Shown in pieces: positions 10,786-24,800 of a stretch of DNA of 64,000 bases; positions within the stretch are counted from its first letter, which is position 1, and every line of letters starts with the position of its first letter. A model generated the notes under the pieces. That model ran no database searches. It saw only the letters and a program-made list of their open reading frames with translations, and was not told the origin of the DNA. The translations under genes were made by a program, and so were the position numbers. Source of the stretch: Enchytraeus crypticus (lineage: Eukaryota > Annelida > Clitellata > Enchytraeida > Enchytraeidae); contig CAJHZI010000517.1 of NCBI GenBank assembly GCA_905160935.1, positions 847,501-911,500 on the forward strand, in the 5' to 3' direction.

Positions 10786-11900
10786 TCCTGTTAACAATGA
10801 TATCTGGGTTAATAGTAATATCCTGTTAACAATGATATCCTGGTTAATAGTAATATCCTGTTAACAATGATATCCTGGTTAATAGTAATATCCTGTTAAC
10901 AATGATATCCTGGTTAATAGTAATATCCTGTTAACAATGATATCCTGGTTAATAGTAATATCTTAACAATGATATCTGGGTTAATAGTAATATCCTGTTA
11001 ACAATGATATCCGGGTTAATAGTAATATCTTAACAATGATATCCTGGTTAATAGTAATATCCTGTTAACAATGATATCCTGGTTAATAGTAATATCCTGT
11101 TAACAATGATATCCTGGTTAATAGTAATATCCTGTTAACAATGATATCCTGGTTAATAGTAATATCCTGTTAACAATGATATCTGGGTTAATAGTAATAT
11201 CCTGTTAACAATGATATCCTGGTTAATAGTAATATCTTAACAATGATATCTGGGTTAATAGTAATATCCTGTTAACAATGATATCCTGGTTAATAGTAAT
11301 ATCCTGTTAACAATGATATCCTGGTTAATAGTAATATCCTGTTAATCCAATGATATCCTGGTTAATAGTAATATCCTGTTAACAATGATATCCTGGTTAA
11401 TAGTAATATCCTGTTAACAATGATATCCTGGATATCCTGGTAATAGTAATATCCTGTTAACAATGATATCCTGGTTAATAGTAATATCCTGTTAACAATG
11501 ATATCCTGGTTAATAGTAATATCCTGTTAACAATGATATCCTGGTTAATAGTAATATCCTGTTAACAATGATATCCTGGTTAATAGTAATATCCTGTTAA
11601 CAATGATATCCTGGTTAATAGTAATATCCTGTTAACAATGATATCCTGGTTAATAGTAATATCCTGTTAACAATGATATCCTGGTTAATAGTAATATCCT
11701 GTTAACAATGATATCCTGGTTAATAGTAATATCCTGTTAACAATGATATCCTGGGTTAATAGTAATATCCTGTTAACAATGATATCCTGGTTAATAGTAA
11801 TATCCTGTTAACAATGATATCCGGGTTAATAGTAATATCTTGTTAACAATGATATCCTGGTTAATAGTAATATCTTGTTAACAATGATATTGGACTTAGA
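10786..11900. repeat. 35-bp dimeric minisatellite, about 32 units
   Basis: The unit is 35 bp and is itself two related halves: ATCCTGGTTAATAGTAAT (18 bp) and ATCCTGTTAACAATGAT (17 bp). Most units are identical. A few carry the variant ATATCTGGG or lack the CCTG of the second half, and one carries a small local duplication near 11430. There is no open reading frame, and units are contiguous, so it is not a CRISPR. Confidence 0.95.
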
Positions 11901-12120
11901 AATGATATTAGATTTAACAACGGCATCGCAGCCATTTTCATTATGAATTCAAAACGAGTTAACCTGAAAATTTAATACTAGAATGCGTGAATTGTTAACA
12001 GTAAGATAACGCACTAACGAACGCATCTTTATTTGAAAAATTCATAAAAGTACCTAAGATAGATTTACCAATCTTTTACCATTCACCATCAAATTCAAGA
12101 CCTGAAACATTCATCATATG

Positions 12121-12410
12121 ATCATCATGACTATCATCATCATCATCATCACCATAATCTTCCCTTGAATCCCAGTTTACCTAAGTTCGGGTTACGAATA
12201 GACTTTCTCCATTCTTCTTTGTCCCATACGCTACAAACTTTTACATTCTGTTTAGAAAATTTTGTTGCAATTTCTATAGCCTAGAAGACACCAACCAAAT
12301 GCCCTGTTTGACGTTGATATGGATCTTAGTGCTATGTCGCATTTTACGACACATGCAGTCCGCGGTTGGTCTATTCTTCAGCAACCATGGCACATCATAG
12401 GTAAATAGTA
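12121..12410 (-). mobile_element. Short RTE-derived element (both ends of the RTE-like LINE only)
   Basis: On the minus strand the copy begins with the head found at 6560-6700 (GAAGAATAGACCAA, then GCATTTGGTTGGTG, TAGAAATTGCAACAA). It then passes directly to the extreme 3' end of the same LINE (GGAGAAAGTCTATTCGTAAC, AAACTGGGATTCAAGGGAAG), and ends in (TGA)n at 12121-12155. The whole middle of the LINE is missing, so this is a non-autonomous partner able to be copied by the RTE enzyme. Confidence 0.7.
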
Positions 12411-13100
12411 TAAAACATTGTTACATTTATAGGCACAACTGAGAATTGAATTAATATTCTGTAACGATTTTCATATAATTTCAGGAAGCTGAAAAATAAA
12501 TGTTGTTATTAAGATCTAATTGTGTTTGAGAAAATGTTTAGTAAACTAACCGTCACACTTTAATAGTATTGCTTAAGATATCCGTGAAATTTCTCTATTG
12601 TTTACAACGGCATTTGTAAATACAATGTAGAAATCGAGTCGGCTTATGTACAACATGCAATGGGGAAGACATTAGATATTTGTAACGACTACGACTAATA
12701 TAAAGGAAAAATATTTAGCTTTCTACGGCTAATATAATGATTTAAAATAATATAATTAATATCATGATTTTAAGTCAATTCAGATGTATCGATCACCCAA
12801 ACACATTAATTTGCTTTATAACAACATGCGGATGTGGTGAAGCACGCTGTATCTTTACAATAATGATCCAGAGGATTTCATTGATATCTCTGTTGTCCTA
12901 GAAATAGTTTCTCTCGTACACCTTACCCTGGCAAAACAAAAACATCCAATCAAGTAAGTGCCTAACTGTATATTAAATGTTGAAATATGCATTTCTGCTT
13001 TATACGTTTACGCTTGTTCTTCCCTTTATTAATTAATTAAAAATTTTACTTTGAAGTCAATTCTGAATTAAGAATGCACATTTAAAAGAGGAACTAAATT
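12411..13100. other. AT-rich stretch, no gene seen
   Basis: No open frame, recognisable repeat or exon-like block. It lies downstream of the putative gene B poly(A) signal. Confidence 0.4.
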
Positions 13101-13106
13101 TTTATT
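13101..13106 (-). terminator. Candidate poly(A) signal of gene B
   Basis: AATAAA on the minus strand, 114 nt beyond the putative stop of gene B at 13220. AATAAA is common in AT-rich DNA, so this is supportive only. Confidence 0.4.
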
Positions 13107-13219
13107 GACATTATGCAGTTTTGACGTCAATAGTACACTAGGAATAAATTATTCATGCTGGGGAGTTCATGTGTTGAAGTAAGAATAAAAACAAGTAAAC
13201 TAACATTTATAGTCTCTCT

Positions 13220-13255
13220 TCAAATTAGCTTACTTTCTGACGTCGTCTTCAGGCG
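13220..13255 (-). CDS. Gene B putative last exon
   Basis: Acceptor CTGTTTCAG followed in phase 0 by 11 codons ([11 protein letters not shown]) and a stop. It gives a whole-codon total for the gene, and gene A has a candidate last exon of the same size that also starts with Arg. The short length makes it tentative. Confidence 0.45.
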   Translation of the reverse strand, partial: RLKTTSESKLI

Positions 13256-14403
13256 CTGAAACAGACATTAAATTCTCTTTTATTATAATACACTATATTA
13301 GCTTCACTAACAAATGAGAATTCTAAATACTTGTTTTAAAACATTAGTTTTATTCTGGCTTTAAGTACATAATTATAGAAATGTAGGCCCTATAATTTTT
13401 AGTGTTCGGAATATTTTAGGTACACAAAGCATATACCAGCACTATGGTAAAAACTTATTTTAAAATGTATATTATTCAGGAATTGTCCAAATTCATATCA
13501 TTTTACAAGCACACACCATATTCTCTTTTGTCAAAGTTACGTGCCTTTTATTAAATTCTATGATGTTATTGATTCTAGAGCAAGAGTTGATCTGCTGTCT
13601 CAAATAAGAGAAATTTAAAGGCTATTCTAAATGACGACGTAATTAAGTTGTACGTGAGTATATCATCAAATTAAATGTTCATACCGACTCATCGGTTACT
13701 ACAACTGTCTGCATCAGAAGCCTAGGTCTCTGTATAGCAAACTGCCAATCAATTAATCAATCAATCAATCTATCAATTAATATATCAGTAGGCCTAAATC
13801 AGTCAATCAACCCATGCAAAGTTAAATGAATTATTGAACTACCCGATCATTAATTCATTCATTCATTTATATATACATATATCTACAGTATTACATATAT
13901 ATAATATTATATATATATATGTATACATATACATGCATAATATATATATATATATATATACAATATATATATATATATCTTAGTGCACTGCCAACTGGCA
14001 GGTCCATGGTACGTAACGCCTCCACTCTTCTCTGTCTTCCGCCTTCCTCTTCATTTCCACATATGAGTGGGTCTTTAAATCATCTAACATACCTAATCTC
14101 GGCCTGCCCCTGCCTCTATTTCTTTCCATTCTACCTTCTCTGACCTCTTTTAGTAGAGATTCCCCCCTTAGAATGTGTCCTATCCAACTCTTCTTCCTAT
14201 TTCTTAATACATTTATCAACTGTATTTATCTGTACAAGCTCTCTCCAGAACTTCCTCATTTCTAACCTTTTGAGCTAATCCTCTTCATTCTTCTCTAAAT
14301 CCCCATTTCCAATACCTCTAATTTCCTAGTATCTTCCTTCCTTAAGGTCCATGTTTCACATCCATACAATGGCGTGGTCCAAACCAAAGTTTTCACTATC
14401 TTT

Positions 14404-14452
<49 letters not shown>

Positions 14453-17400
14453 GTATATATTCAGTATTCATAAAATAGTACATGTAAAATAAACATATAT
14501 TTTATAGTTATGAATACTTGTAAATTCATCGAGTTAGTTACAGTCAAAAATTGATAAATCCTATAGAAATTTCTCAACTACATATCCTACAAGAAAAAAC
14601 AATTTCTATTCATGCAATGACACATTCCAAGAGACTTGATTGTAAATGTATTGCTTATATCTGAGAAAGCTAAAGGCTTTCAAATATAGGGGGGAGGTCT
14701 GAGAAAGCTATAGACTGCATGCTGTAGAGCTGAAAGAAAGTGGCGTCATACTCATTCAGATTTTTAGAAAACTGTTTCTAGTTTGCAACACAAGATTTAT
14801 CGTACTGCTATTGCTAATGCTAAGAAGGAGTACCACTCCTCTTTGGTCAGTAAGACTGTGAATGTCAAGAGTTTATGGAAAACCGTTAATGATCTTTTAC
14901 ATAGATCTATTTCTCCTTCTCTTCCTTCTACTCCTGTGGAGTCACTGCCTGAACAATTTTCCAAATACTTTACAGATAAGATAAGCAATCTTAGAGAATC
15001 TATCATTACAGCTCCTAACTCTACTCCTCATACTTAGTAGAGAATCATACCCAAGATGATCTTTCTAATTTCACTCCAGTTACAATTGATGAGATTACTA
15101 AATTAGTTTTAGACTCTCCAGCTAAACATTGCGACTTGGATCCTATCCCAACCTCTCTTTTAAAGAAGTGTATTCACATACTTGCTCCAGTATTAACATT
15201 GATTGTTAATCTGTCTCTCTCTACTGGCAAATTTCCAAGCGCTTTTAAGCGTGCAGTTATTACTCCATTGCTTAAAAAGCCCACACTGGATAAGGAACTA
15301 TTGTCCAATTACAGGCCTATATCTAATCTGCCATACATATCAAAGCTCACTGAAAGAATTGTTCTTCAGAGGCTTTCTACTCATCTCTCCTACAATGTTC
15401 TATTTAATAAGCATCAAGCTGCTTATACTAAGCATCGATCTCTGTGCAATTCGATTGTTAATGCCATGTGCACACAACGCTTAACTGGATTATGTATGCT
15501 TGATCTTTCGGCCGCTTTTGATACCATTGATCAAAATATTCTTCTGGAACGTCATTCTTCCTGGTTTGGTGTTAGTGGAATTGTTCTTGATTTGTTTTCC
15601 TCCTATCTGACGGATCGTTCTTTTGGTGTGAAAGTGATGGAGTACATCTCTTCGCCTTCTCACTTAAAGCACGGTGTGCCTCAAGGCTCCGTTCTTGGTC
15701 CTATCCTCTTTAACCTCTATACAACACCCCTAAGCACTCTAATCTCTTCTCATTCTCTTGATCATGAACTATATGCTGATCACACTCAAATGTACACTTG
15801 TTTCACCCTAACTCATATTCTAATGCTGAAACTCTCCTGCAACAAAGTTTTCAGTCTATATCTTCTTGGATGTCTGCTAATTTCCTGGCATCCATCTAAT
15901 CCACTTAATCCATCTAAGACTGAAATCTTGTTGGTCGGGACACCTCAACAGCTTTTGAAGCTGAATGGGAAAATTCTTTCGTTATCTTCAGGTATTAAAA
16001 TATCACCTGTTTCTTCTGTGAGAAATCTCGGTGTTATCCTTGATAAACACCTAACCTTCCACGAACACGTATAACTAAAACTTCACAAGCATGTTTCTTC
16101 CATAACCGTGATCTTCGTCGAATACGTCCATATTTGTCACGTGAGACAGCTGCTACAATTGGTGCTGCTCTTGTGCAATCGAAATTGGACTACTGCAATT
16201 CCCTGTTTTTAAATCTCCCTGGCTGTGAGATTGATCGGTTGCAGTTTGTTCAGAATTCTCTTGCGCGAGCAATTTTTTGTAGTCCAAGTACTCACATGTT
16301 ACGCCTATTTTGAAGTCTTTGCACTGGCTAAAGATTAAAGGCGTATCATTTACAAAACAGCTTCGTTAACCTATAAGTCCATCACCATCCCTGGACAAAC
16401 TTGTATGTCTCACTTGATTAAAGTGATGCAGCCTGCTATGACTCGGTCTTCTAAGTTAATTACTCTTGTGAGACCTAGCTTACCTTCACACTTTAAGCTA
16501 TCTAATCGTTCTTTCCAGCATGCTGCACCTCAGATCTGGAATTTTCTTCGATCCAATCTTCGGAAATCTTCATTTGAATCACATCAGCCTTTGCTTTCCT
16601 ATGAGCAGTTCCATAAGCAGTTGAAGACCTATCTTTTCCATCTCTCTTTTCCACCCAGTGTCCATGAGCAGCGACCTGCGCCTAAACCACCTTTTCTTTA
16701 ACTCCCTTTATTTTGGACTGAATTTCTGGATTTTGGAATTTGCACCGTCTTTGGACCTTCTTTTTTTGCTCGTCGGCTTGATTTTGTCTCAATAGTGCTC
16801 GATGTTGTCATTGATGACTGTAGCACTCTAAATGTTGTTATTATTATTATATTTCTAGATTCTGTTACACAACTCTGAGAAGACTGATGTCTAAGGAAGT
16901 TCATTCTATGGAGTGTGGACTCCATAGAATGTGGACTCCATAGAATTTGACTGAGCCTTTCCATAGTTAGCATTTTAGAGCCAAATTTATTGATTATAAA
17001 ACAGCTAAAAGCTAAAGCAAAGCTAACGTCGGGTTCCTTACTGGAAAGCGACGTCAGTGACGGGAGAGCCCAGGATTTTGAGTGCTACTGATATCCATGA
17101 CACATGCAGGACTATTTGGACAAATACAAGCCGGTCTGCAAAAAAGATCGTCCAAAACAGTGCAAGTCGAAAATTAAAAACCTGTCCATAGATACAATAA
17201 AAAGGAATTAAGGAGAATGAGGCTTAAGTGCAGGTCGCAACTCATGGACACCTAATGGAATCTAGGAATGGTAAAGGTAGATTTTCAACTGCCTTTGGAA
17301 CTGCTGATAGGAACTCAATGGTCTATGAGATTTAAAGGAAAGCTTCTGAAGAGTGGATGGAAGAGAATTTCAGATCTGCGGAAAGAACGATTAGATAGCT

Positions 17401-17698
17401 TAGATCGTGCACAAAGCACTGACTGACTGGCAAATGTCATGCATTTCAACAAATAATTAAATCAAAAGGTGCTTACGTTTTTATTTGGGTCAATGTCATT
17501 CAGATTTGGCTTAAAATCTTTAAAATTGTCTTTAGCATTTCCTTTGACCTCTTTCTCTTCTTCCAGATAGAGACCCTGGTTCTTGTATGTATGTTTAGAC
17601 GGCTGAAAACATATCAATCATACTAAGTAATCATTAGAAAATTGGGAGAATAGAATTAAGTAACTAATGGCAGCTTTAATTTTTTAAATAACTCAGCA

Positions 17699-17758
<60 letters not shown>

Positions 17759-17810
17759 TGACTTATTATTTATACATATACATATATATATATATATATA
17801 TTGACTTGCA

Positions 17811-17872
<62 letters not shown>

Positions 17873-18037
17873 TATATATATAATACCGACTTCGCCACTG
17901 GCTGGAGCCAGTGGCGAAGTCGGTAAGATGCTCGACCGCGGATCAGTAGGTGTGGGTTCAAATCCTGGGCTCGCCCGTCACTGACTCGCTTTCGAGTGAG
18001 GAAACTGACGTTAACCATAGCTTTAGCTTTCGATATA

Positions 18038-18118
<81 letters not shown>

Positions 18119-21100
18119 ATATATACAGTATGTCCATTTTCCTGACATCAAGCCTAAGACAAGTTTACTAGTTGATCAGAATGGATAAATAAAAATACAG
18201 AGAAATGTTACGACAATTTTTTTTTTTTTTTTCGTATTCCTATATTATTTTAATGGTCTTACTCATGCAGTCAGATCTCATACCTGCAGTAGGAAAATTC
18301 AAGGACATATACCTAAAGCGGGTTCTCGTTAGTCTATCACCATCGGCTTGTAAAGCTCCTAAATGTTGCAGCACAATAAAGCAGTGAAAAAGGACCGTGA
18401 AGCATAATTGCTTAAGCTTAATGGCTGTAAATACCACGATGTTAAAAATAGGGTATCAGATTATTAATGATCCTAGCATATTATTTTACAGAATGCAAGA
18501 GTTCAATATTTAATAAACAAATTTGTCTTCACTGACATCAACATATTCTAATACCTCAACATGAAGAGCAGCTTGCATAGAAAGGACACCCAAATTAAGC
18601 CCTATGCTGTTTGATAGGCTAAAAACATACACTACGAAAAAACCACTAGCTATCAACTATTATGGACCAACTACTTCTCTTTAGACAAATTATCAATCTA
18701 ATGAAAGCGTATCTCTCACGCTATTCTTGGACCCGGCAGCGGGCGTAACCTCGATATCATCGAGCTCTATGTTGTCGTTGGACTTCCGTGATCTATGATT
18801 GTCCTGGAGGAATGTGGCTGTCTCTACAGCAGCATCGTCTGTCAGCATCAGTCTGCGAGAAAAACAAATCAGTAAAACATGAAATGCTGACCTATGACTG
18901 TAGTAGGGTTGGATTTTCTGGGGGTCCGAACCTCTGGTAGATTGGTAGTGTGACCTTTCGGAGTCGGTTTTAACCACCTATGACAAAGTCTTTATGACCC
19001 CCCCCCCCCAACGACCTCCTTGGGAAAATATAACAATCCAACCCTGGACTGCACTGTTCACATATGTAGTCTTAAGCACGTATATAAGTCGAAACTGCCA
19101 CTGGCTGAAGCGCCAGTGGAGGTTTCGGTAAGATATTCGACTGCGGATCAGTATGTGCGTGGTTCAAATCATGTGATCGCCGGTCACTGACGTCTCTTTC
19201 GAATGAAGAAACTGACGTTAACATTAGCTTTACCAGCTTTTTTGAACAATCTCGTCTTCCAATGTTTTACGATTAAATGAAATAGCAATTTAAAGTATTC
19301 AATTGAGCCAAGGAAAGTGTTAGAATTGCAATACTCAATGGATTTGGAACTCGCGTGACAGCCCGTTTATCGTATAGTACCATATACCATATACCTAACG
19401 GTGCAGTATGCTACTGAATTGAAATTTACCTAGATGATTTACGCGCTGCTTTGTTCTTCACTGACAGCACGACGACGAGGATGACAAGAGCGAGCATGAC
19501 CGCCAGGCCTATACCCACAGACAAGCCTATGATGAGATCTTCTGATACACACTCGTCTGATATGTCTATATATCTATCTGGACAACTGTAGCATCATCAG
19601 CAATTAGCAGTAGGTAGTTTTCGTTATGTTTTGTAAATCATAGAGAAAAGTTTACCCTCCAGTAGATAAGCTAGATAAGTAATGATTTGCCGACTCCTTT
19701 CCTGAATATAATCCGCATATAAAGACCACTTTACAGTGAAAGAACATTGAAAGAGAACTGTACATTATACCAGATTGTCCTTTATTGTACCAGATGCCGT
19801 TTAAATAAATTATGACATATATTTGACCATAAGACTATTTAGTTCAGTGATGGTAAAATAATTTAGCAGATACTATCTAGTCGGAACATAAGCTTTTTAT
19901 TAGAAAATCAGCAGCTATGCCTTAGCTGAAGCTGATTAATAAAATTTTTGAATAATATAATGAGAAAGAGAAAATAAAATATTGATTCTTCAAAGCAAAA
20001 GATGCCTTTGGTAGGAAAAGGAAATGATAATAAATGTTTGGAGAAGGTAAGAAAATTAATATATTAAAGAGTTTTAGTGTGAAATACACTCATGTACGGC
20101 TGTGAAAGATTGACGCCAAGGCAGGAAGATACAAAGAAGTTAGAAGCTGATGTGTCTTGGCAAAGACAGGAAGTAGATTTGAATGTCTGACAAAATTCAA
20201 GTGAAAAGGAGCAGACTATGAAGGTATTGATAAATTCAAAAATAAATATACAGACGACATCGATAAATTTAGTTCTGGGATGTGATAATTTACTAAAATA
20301 GGTTACAGAAGAAGAATGGCAGCTAAGACGGTTAAGAGAAGACTGAGATTTGGTGTACTAAGGGAATTGATAAGGCATCAAATTGAAATGCATTGATATG
20401 ACACCTTATGATGTAAAATTCATAGAATTGAATTATATGGAAGAGTCCCGCAATAAGCCACGCCATTAGACAGTACACTGAGATCTGTTGGTCTAGTGTT
20501 CTACCAAGTGGCAGATTCAAGGTACATCTATCTACTCAGACTCAGAATCTGCATTTACTCTCAATAGGTCAATAATTAAATCCTTCATAAAAGGCAATAG
20601 CATATCATTAACGAATGTAGCATGTAACATGGGAAAAGTATGGCTTCTGAGGCGGTTTATCGATGCCTTTCTCAGTTCTTATTTTAATGCTTCTTAAAGC
20701 ACGTGCAGTTTACAGTAAGTTTATTCTTCACCGTCTCGGGCACAGCACGAAAAATTGAAACTCTGAGAGAGAAATTTTAAATTAAAGTTGCGACAAATTC
20801 AGATAACTGATTTAATTAATAAATATTTTCAGATTAATATTTGAATTGATGAAAGAACATTTTCTAATATATCATGAACTAACTTAGATTCATGTATTCC
20901 AGTCATGATCAGAGAATATCTCAATTGAATATCAAGTGTCGGAAGACAATAGCTAAATAGCGATTAGTCAAGTCTGTTAAATTGTTATCAAATTTGCGCA
21001 GATATTTGCAAAAGACCGTGCCACAAAATTATCTCTAGGGAATTTTTTTGGCACGGTCCTTCTGTGTCTGAAACGAGGTGGCCAGAGAGATATTATGTTT

Positions 21101-21770
21101 GAAAGAATTACTTAAGTTTTGGATACTGAAGAGTGAAATTGGATATTGAATATAAAAATGGTATTCGGATATACGGGAGAGTTATGTTTGGACACAGTTT
21201 GAATAGGTTTTGAACTTTAGCATTCTCTCTCTTAGTGCAATTCCTACTAGCAAGTCCATGGCATATAACGCCTCCACTCCTCTCTGTATTCTGCTCTCCT
21301 CTTCATGTCCACATATGAGTGCATCTTTAAATCACCTAATATTTCTAATCTCGGCCTGCCTATGACTCCATTTTCTTCTATTCTGCCTTCTATGACATTA
21401 TTTTGTAGACTTACCCCCTTTGAATGTGCCTATGCAACTTTTCTTCTTACTTCGTAATGCAGTCATTCAACTATCAACTATTTAATACTATTACTATAAT
21501 CATTACTATTTTATTATTTAATATGGGTAAACAGGATTGCTTTCCCAGTGAATGACGCCACTGCCTAGTAAATGTTAGTCGAAGCTGAGGAAGGCATAGG
21601 GGCCCACCTTATCATATGCAGAATACACCAAGAATAATGGTATATCAAAAGGAATGTTATAAATAATCTAAAGATCCACTCGTATGTGGACATGAAGAGA
21701 ACGACGGAAGATAGAGATAATTAGAGGTGTTATATACTATGGACCTGCCAGTAGGCAGTGCACTAAGAGT

Positions 21771-21801
<31 letters not shown>

Positions 21802-24800
21802 GGAGGGAGAGCGAAAGAGAATTAACAGGCCTAAGGGGGAATCTTTGCTTATCGAGACAATTGCGTAATTGGGGATACTTTGGTTCCAGACAATATAAAT
21901 ATAAATTAAAGGCTTAACACCAAGCAGCTCCAGTGCAAGAACTTTAATATGCGATATAGCGTTAGACGTGAACCAATAGCAGAGCATCGCTGCTACTGTA
22001 AGATAACTCGTATACTGCCATTGAATGGCGCCATCTACATCCGGTGCCACGGGGGATTTGTTTGAGTTGAAAAATTGTAAAAACGGAATAAAGTAGAAGA
22101 GCAGGAGACGAGCTTGCGATACCTGCAGTAAAAGCTCCAGGGCAGACCCGGCAGCTGATCGGGCTGGTCAGGCACACGAGTGCAATGTAGACCATCAGTA
22201 CATTGCTCTATACACGTTGTCTCCAGAGCCTCCACTACGTAATTACAGTGTGTACACACCGGACAGGCTCTACTGGTGTCGATTGGTTGACAAAGAATTC
22301 TGTGATCGCTGTCTACGAGATCTAGGAGTACAAATGTTAACATATCTCAGCAGCGTTATAGAGCATACAGGTTAAGTGTCCGGCTATCAGGTAGGAAGTA
22401 ACTTTCAAAAGGTACAGGATTAAAATCGTGTGCAAGCTCTGTCACTGACGCAATTTCTAGACCGGATAGTGTCGTCAATTTTTTGTATTAAATTATTCTT
22501 TTAGAGCAGTTTTTAATTAGAGTCTTAATGGTTCTATTGTGTTAGACATATGTTCTTCATATGAATTAGAGACTAACCTCTTCTTTATTACTTCAATAAT
22601 GTGTAACATTAATTTAGCAGTTTGTTAACTTGTTAGAGAGTACTGAGTACTGCTCTCGATTGCTTAACGAATAGTAATTTTGTTTCATCCTCTAATGTCT
22701 AAATTTTACTAATATGACAGGTTCAAAAATGCTGCACCAAATGAAGCTAAGCAAACGATGAAGCTACAGTGTTGGTTTGTGTCTTATTTAAACTTGCACT
22801 ATTAGTCTATTTAATTAATAAGTTTCGCTAACAATCTTGTAATAAGTTGACTGCATTCAAATACATCGCGACTCATCTGAGAGAGGTTGAATGCAACAAA
22901 TAATACTGAGCAGCAGCTTTGCCTGTGCTTTGTTTAAATTCATTTCAAACAGCCGACACATTGAAGTCATCACCGACACATTGAAGACAGTCATCACAAT
23001 TTTCATATAGGGTCTAAATATAACTTACCAATAAAATCTTCTATTGCTTTCTTCGTGTAGTTTACAGCGTATTCTGGATCTACTGAAGCATTGTGAATGA
23101 TTAGGCTACCCAAGCTCCATCTTATCTCATCAACTAGATCTCTCCGCACCCGAGCCAGACTCCTCGCAGCGTCTACAGTGACGTTGTAGTAGATAAATGT
23201 AAAGTTATTCCTTTCCTCAAGAACTGTGAAAGGGTTTGCTCCTACCTTGAGTGTTGATCCATCACTCGTTTCATATCTGAGTAGTAAACATAATAGTTTA
23301 CATCGAAAGTGTAACTACTGTTTCCATGTCTATCACGGAACAACTTCCTAGAGAAGACTTTGACTACAGAATGTTAGAGAGAACTTACAGTTTGAGCAGA
23401 ATATAAAGTTATTTAACATAGTTCAAGACGTCATTACCTATACTTTATACATAGCCTTTGAGATTAATAGATTAACTATATTCTTCATTCTTATATGCAG
23501 CCAGATGACATGATCAGGTTTCATGTGTGTAACCAGTTTGCATCAACTCATGAAGGAGCACTCCATACGTAGATCAGCAAGGTGCACTAGATAGATCAGC
23601 AAGGTACACTCCATTGATCAGCAAAGGTGTACTCCATAGATCAGCAAGGTGCACCCTATAGATCAGAAAGGTGCAACCCATAGATCAGCAAAGTATACTC
23701 CATAGATCAGTAAGGTGCACTCTATATGTAGATCAGCAAGTTGCACTCCATAGATCAGCAAAGCTGACTCATCACAAAAGCTACACTAATTACTCGAATC
23801 TTAATAGAGCTTGTTAATAAAATTAATTAAAGTATCTTAATAATGAAGCCTATAGCTTCGGAAATGTATTGCTCTGAGAAGATCTCTCAAAACTATAGTT
23901 TACTCTACAGTCATGAAAAAACTAAAAGTCTAAAAATATTTGTCATTGCAATGTGCCGAACAACATCAAGTTTTTACACTACTCAATCTACTATTAGAAG
24001 ATTGAATAATGTACAGAATTAGTCACAAGTAGACTAATTTAATGCCACTTCAAGTTACCGTCTTGGGTGTGGTTAACTGGATTATGCATTCTGGCTGCAA
24101 AATCTACTAGAGAAAGATTCAGCTCAGGATGAGGTGGATTTAGAGTCAATGGTGTTGTGACTGCAACAGTATTAAATGCTCTAAATATTTAATAATGTTT
24201 ACCATGTTAAAAACTATAATAGTCCTGCAACTACTTTAACCATCTAAAGGTTTGATAGACCGTTTGAGTTTGATGTCAGATTGCAGATCAGTAGATGTAC
24301 GGTTAAAATATAATCCAGGCTCCGTGACTCTCCGATATGTGTTTTTGAGACACACTACTGATGCTAACCTTTCTTTAGCCATTGCTGTCATCTACCGTAA
24401 ATCTACCGTTTCATACGTGTCATCTACCGTTCAATCTGTCTATAGCAGTGTGCAGCTGAATCCAGCCGTTACCGACAAATCTTACAAATTGATTAATTTA
24501 GTCAAATTTTTGAATACCTCGACTTAATTATAACGACAGTTCCTGTTCTGCGTTACTTAGAGTTCTAATCATGGTACTCATCTGGTTTTCTCAAGACGTT
24601 AATACCGTTAATAACATGACTACAAAGATAGTGACTGTCAGGCTATTCTCTCAAGTCCTACTCTCAGAGACAAAGCAGCAGCTGGACGAGATTGGCGAGA
24701 TATTCTATGAAGTTCAACTTACACTGTTACATATCTGGAGGAGGACACCTGGACACACTTGAAGAGTCTGATCCATCATATGCTGCCACCGGCAGTGGGA

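Noticed and set aside
10786-11900. CRISPR-like array
   Set aside because: Units are contiguous with no variable spacers, and the window is animal DNA.
13980-14219. Host protein-coding exon ([16 protein letters not shown])
   Set aside because: The same peptide recurs at 29.4, 53.4 and 55.5 kb and is the C-terminus of LINE-C.
612-17602. Gene B continuing into the exchanger-like exons as one protein
   Set aside because: Gene B exon 9 ends in phase 0 while the first exchanger-like exon starts in phase 2, and a better last exon for gene B is at 13220-13255.
17885-18031. tRNA gene with A and B boxes
   Set aside because: The B box and Arg-like anticodon loop are part of a dispersed SINE with a fixed 3' body; acceptor and D stems do not pair as in a working tRNA.
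17872-18171. Ile-Tyr repeat proteins over TA tracts (also near 14.4, 25.9, 57.0 and 62.9 kb)
   Set aside because: Simple translation of (TA)n microsatellites.
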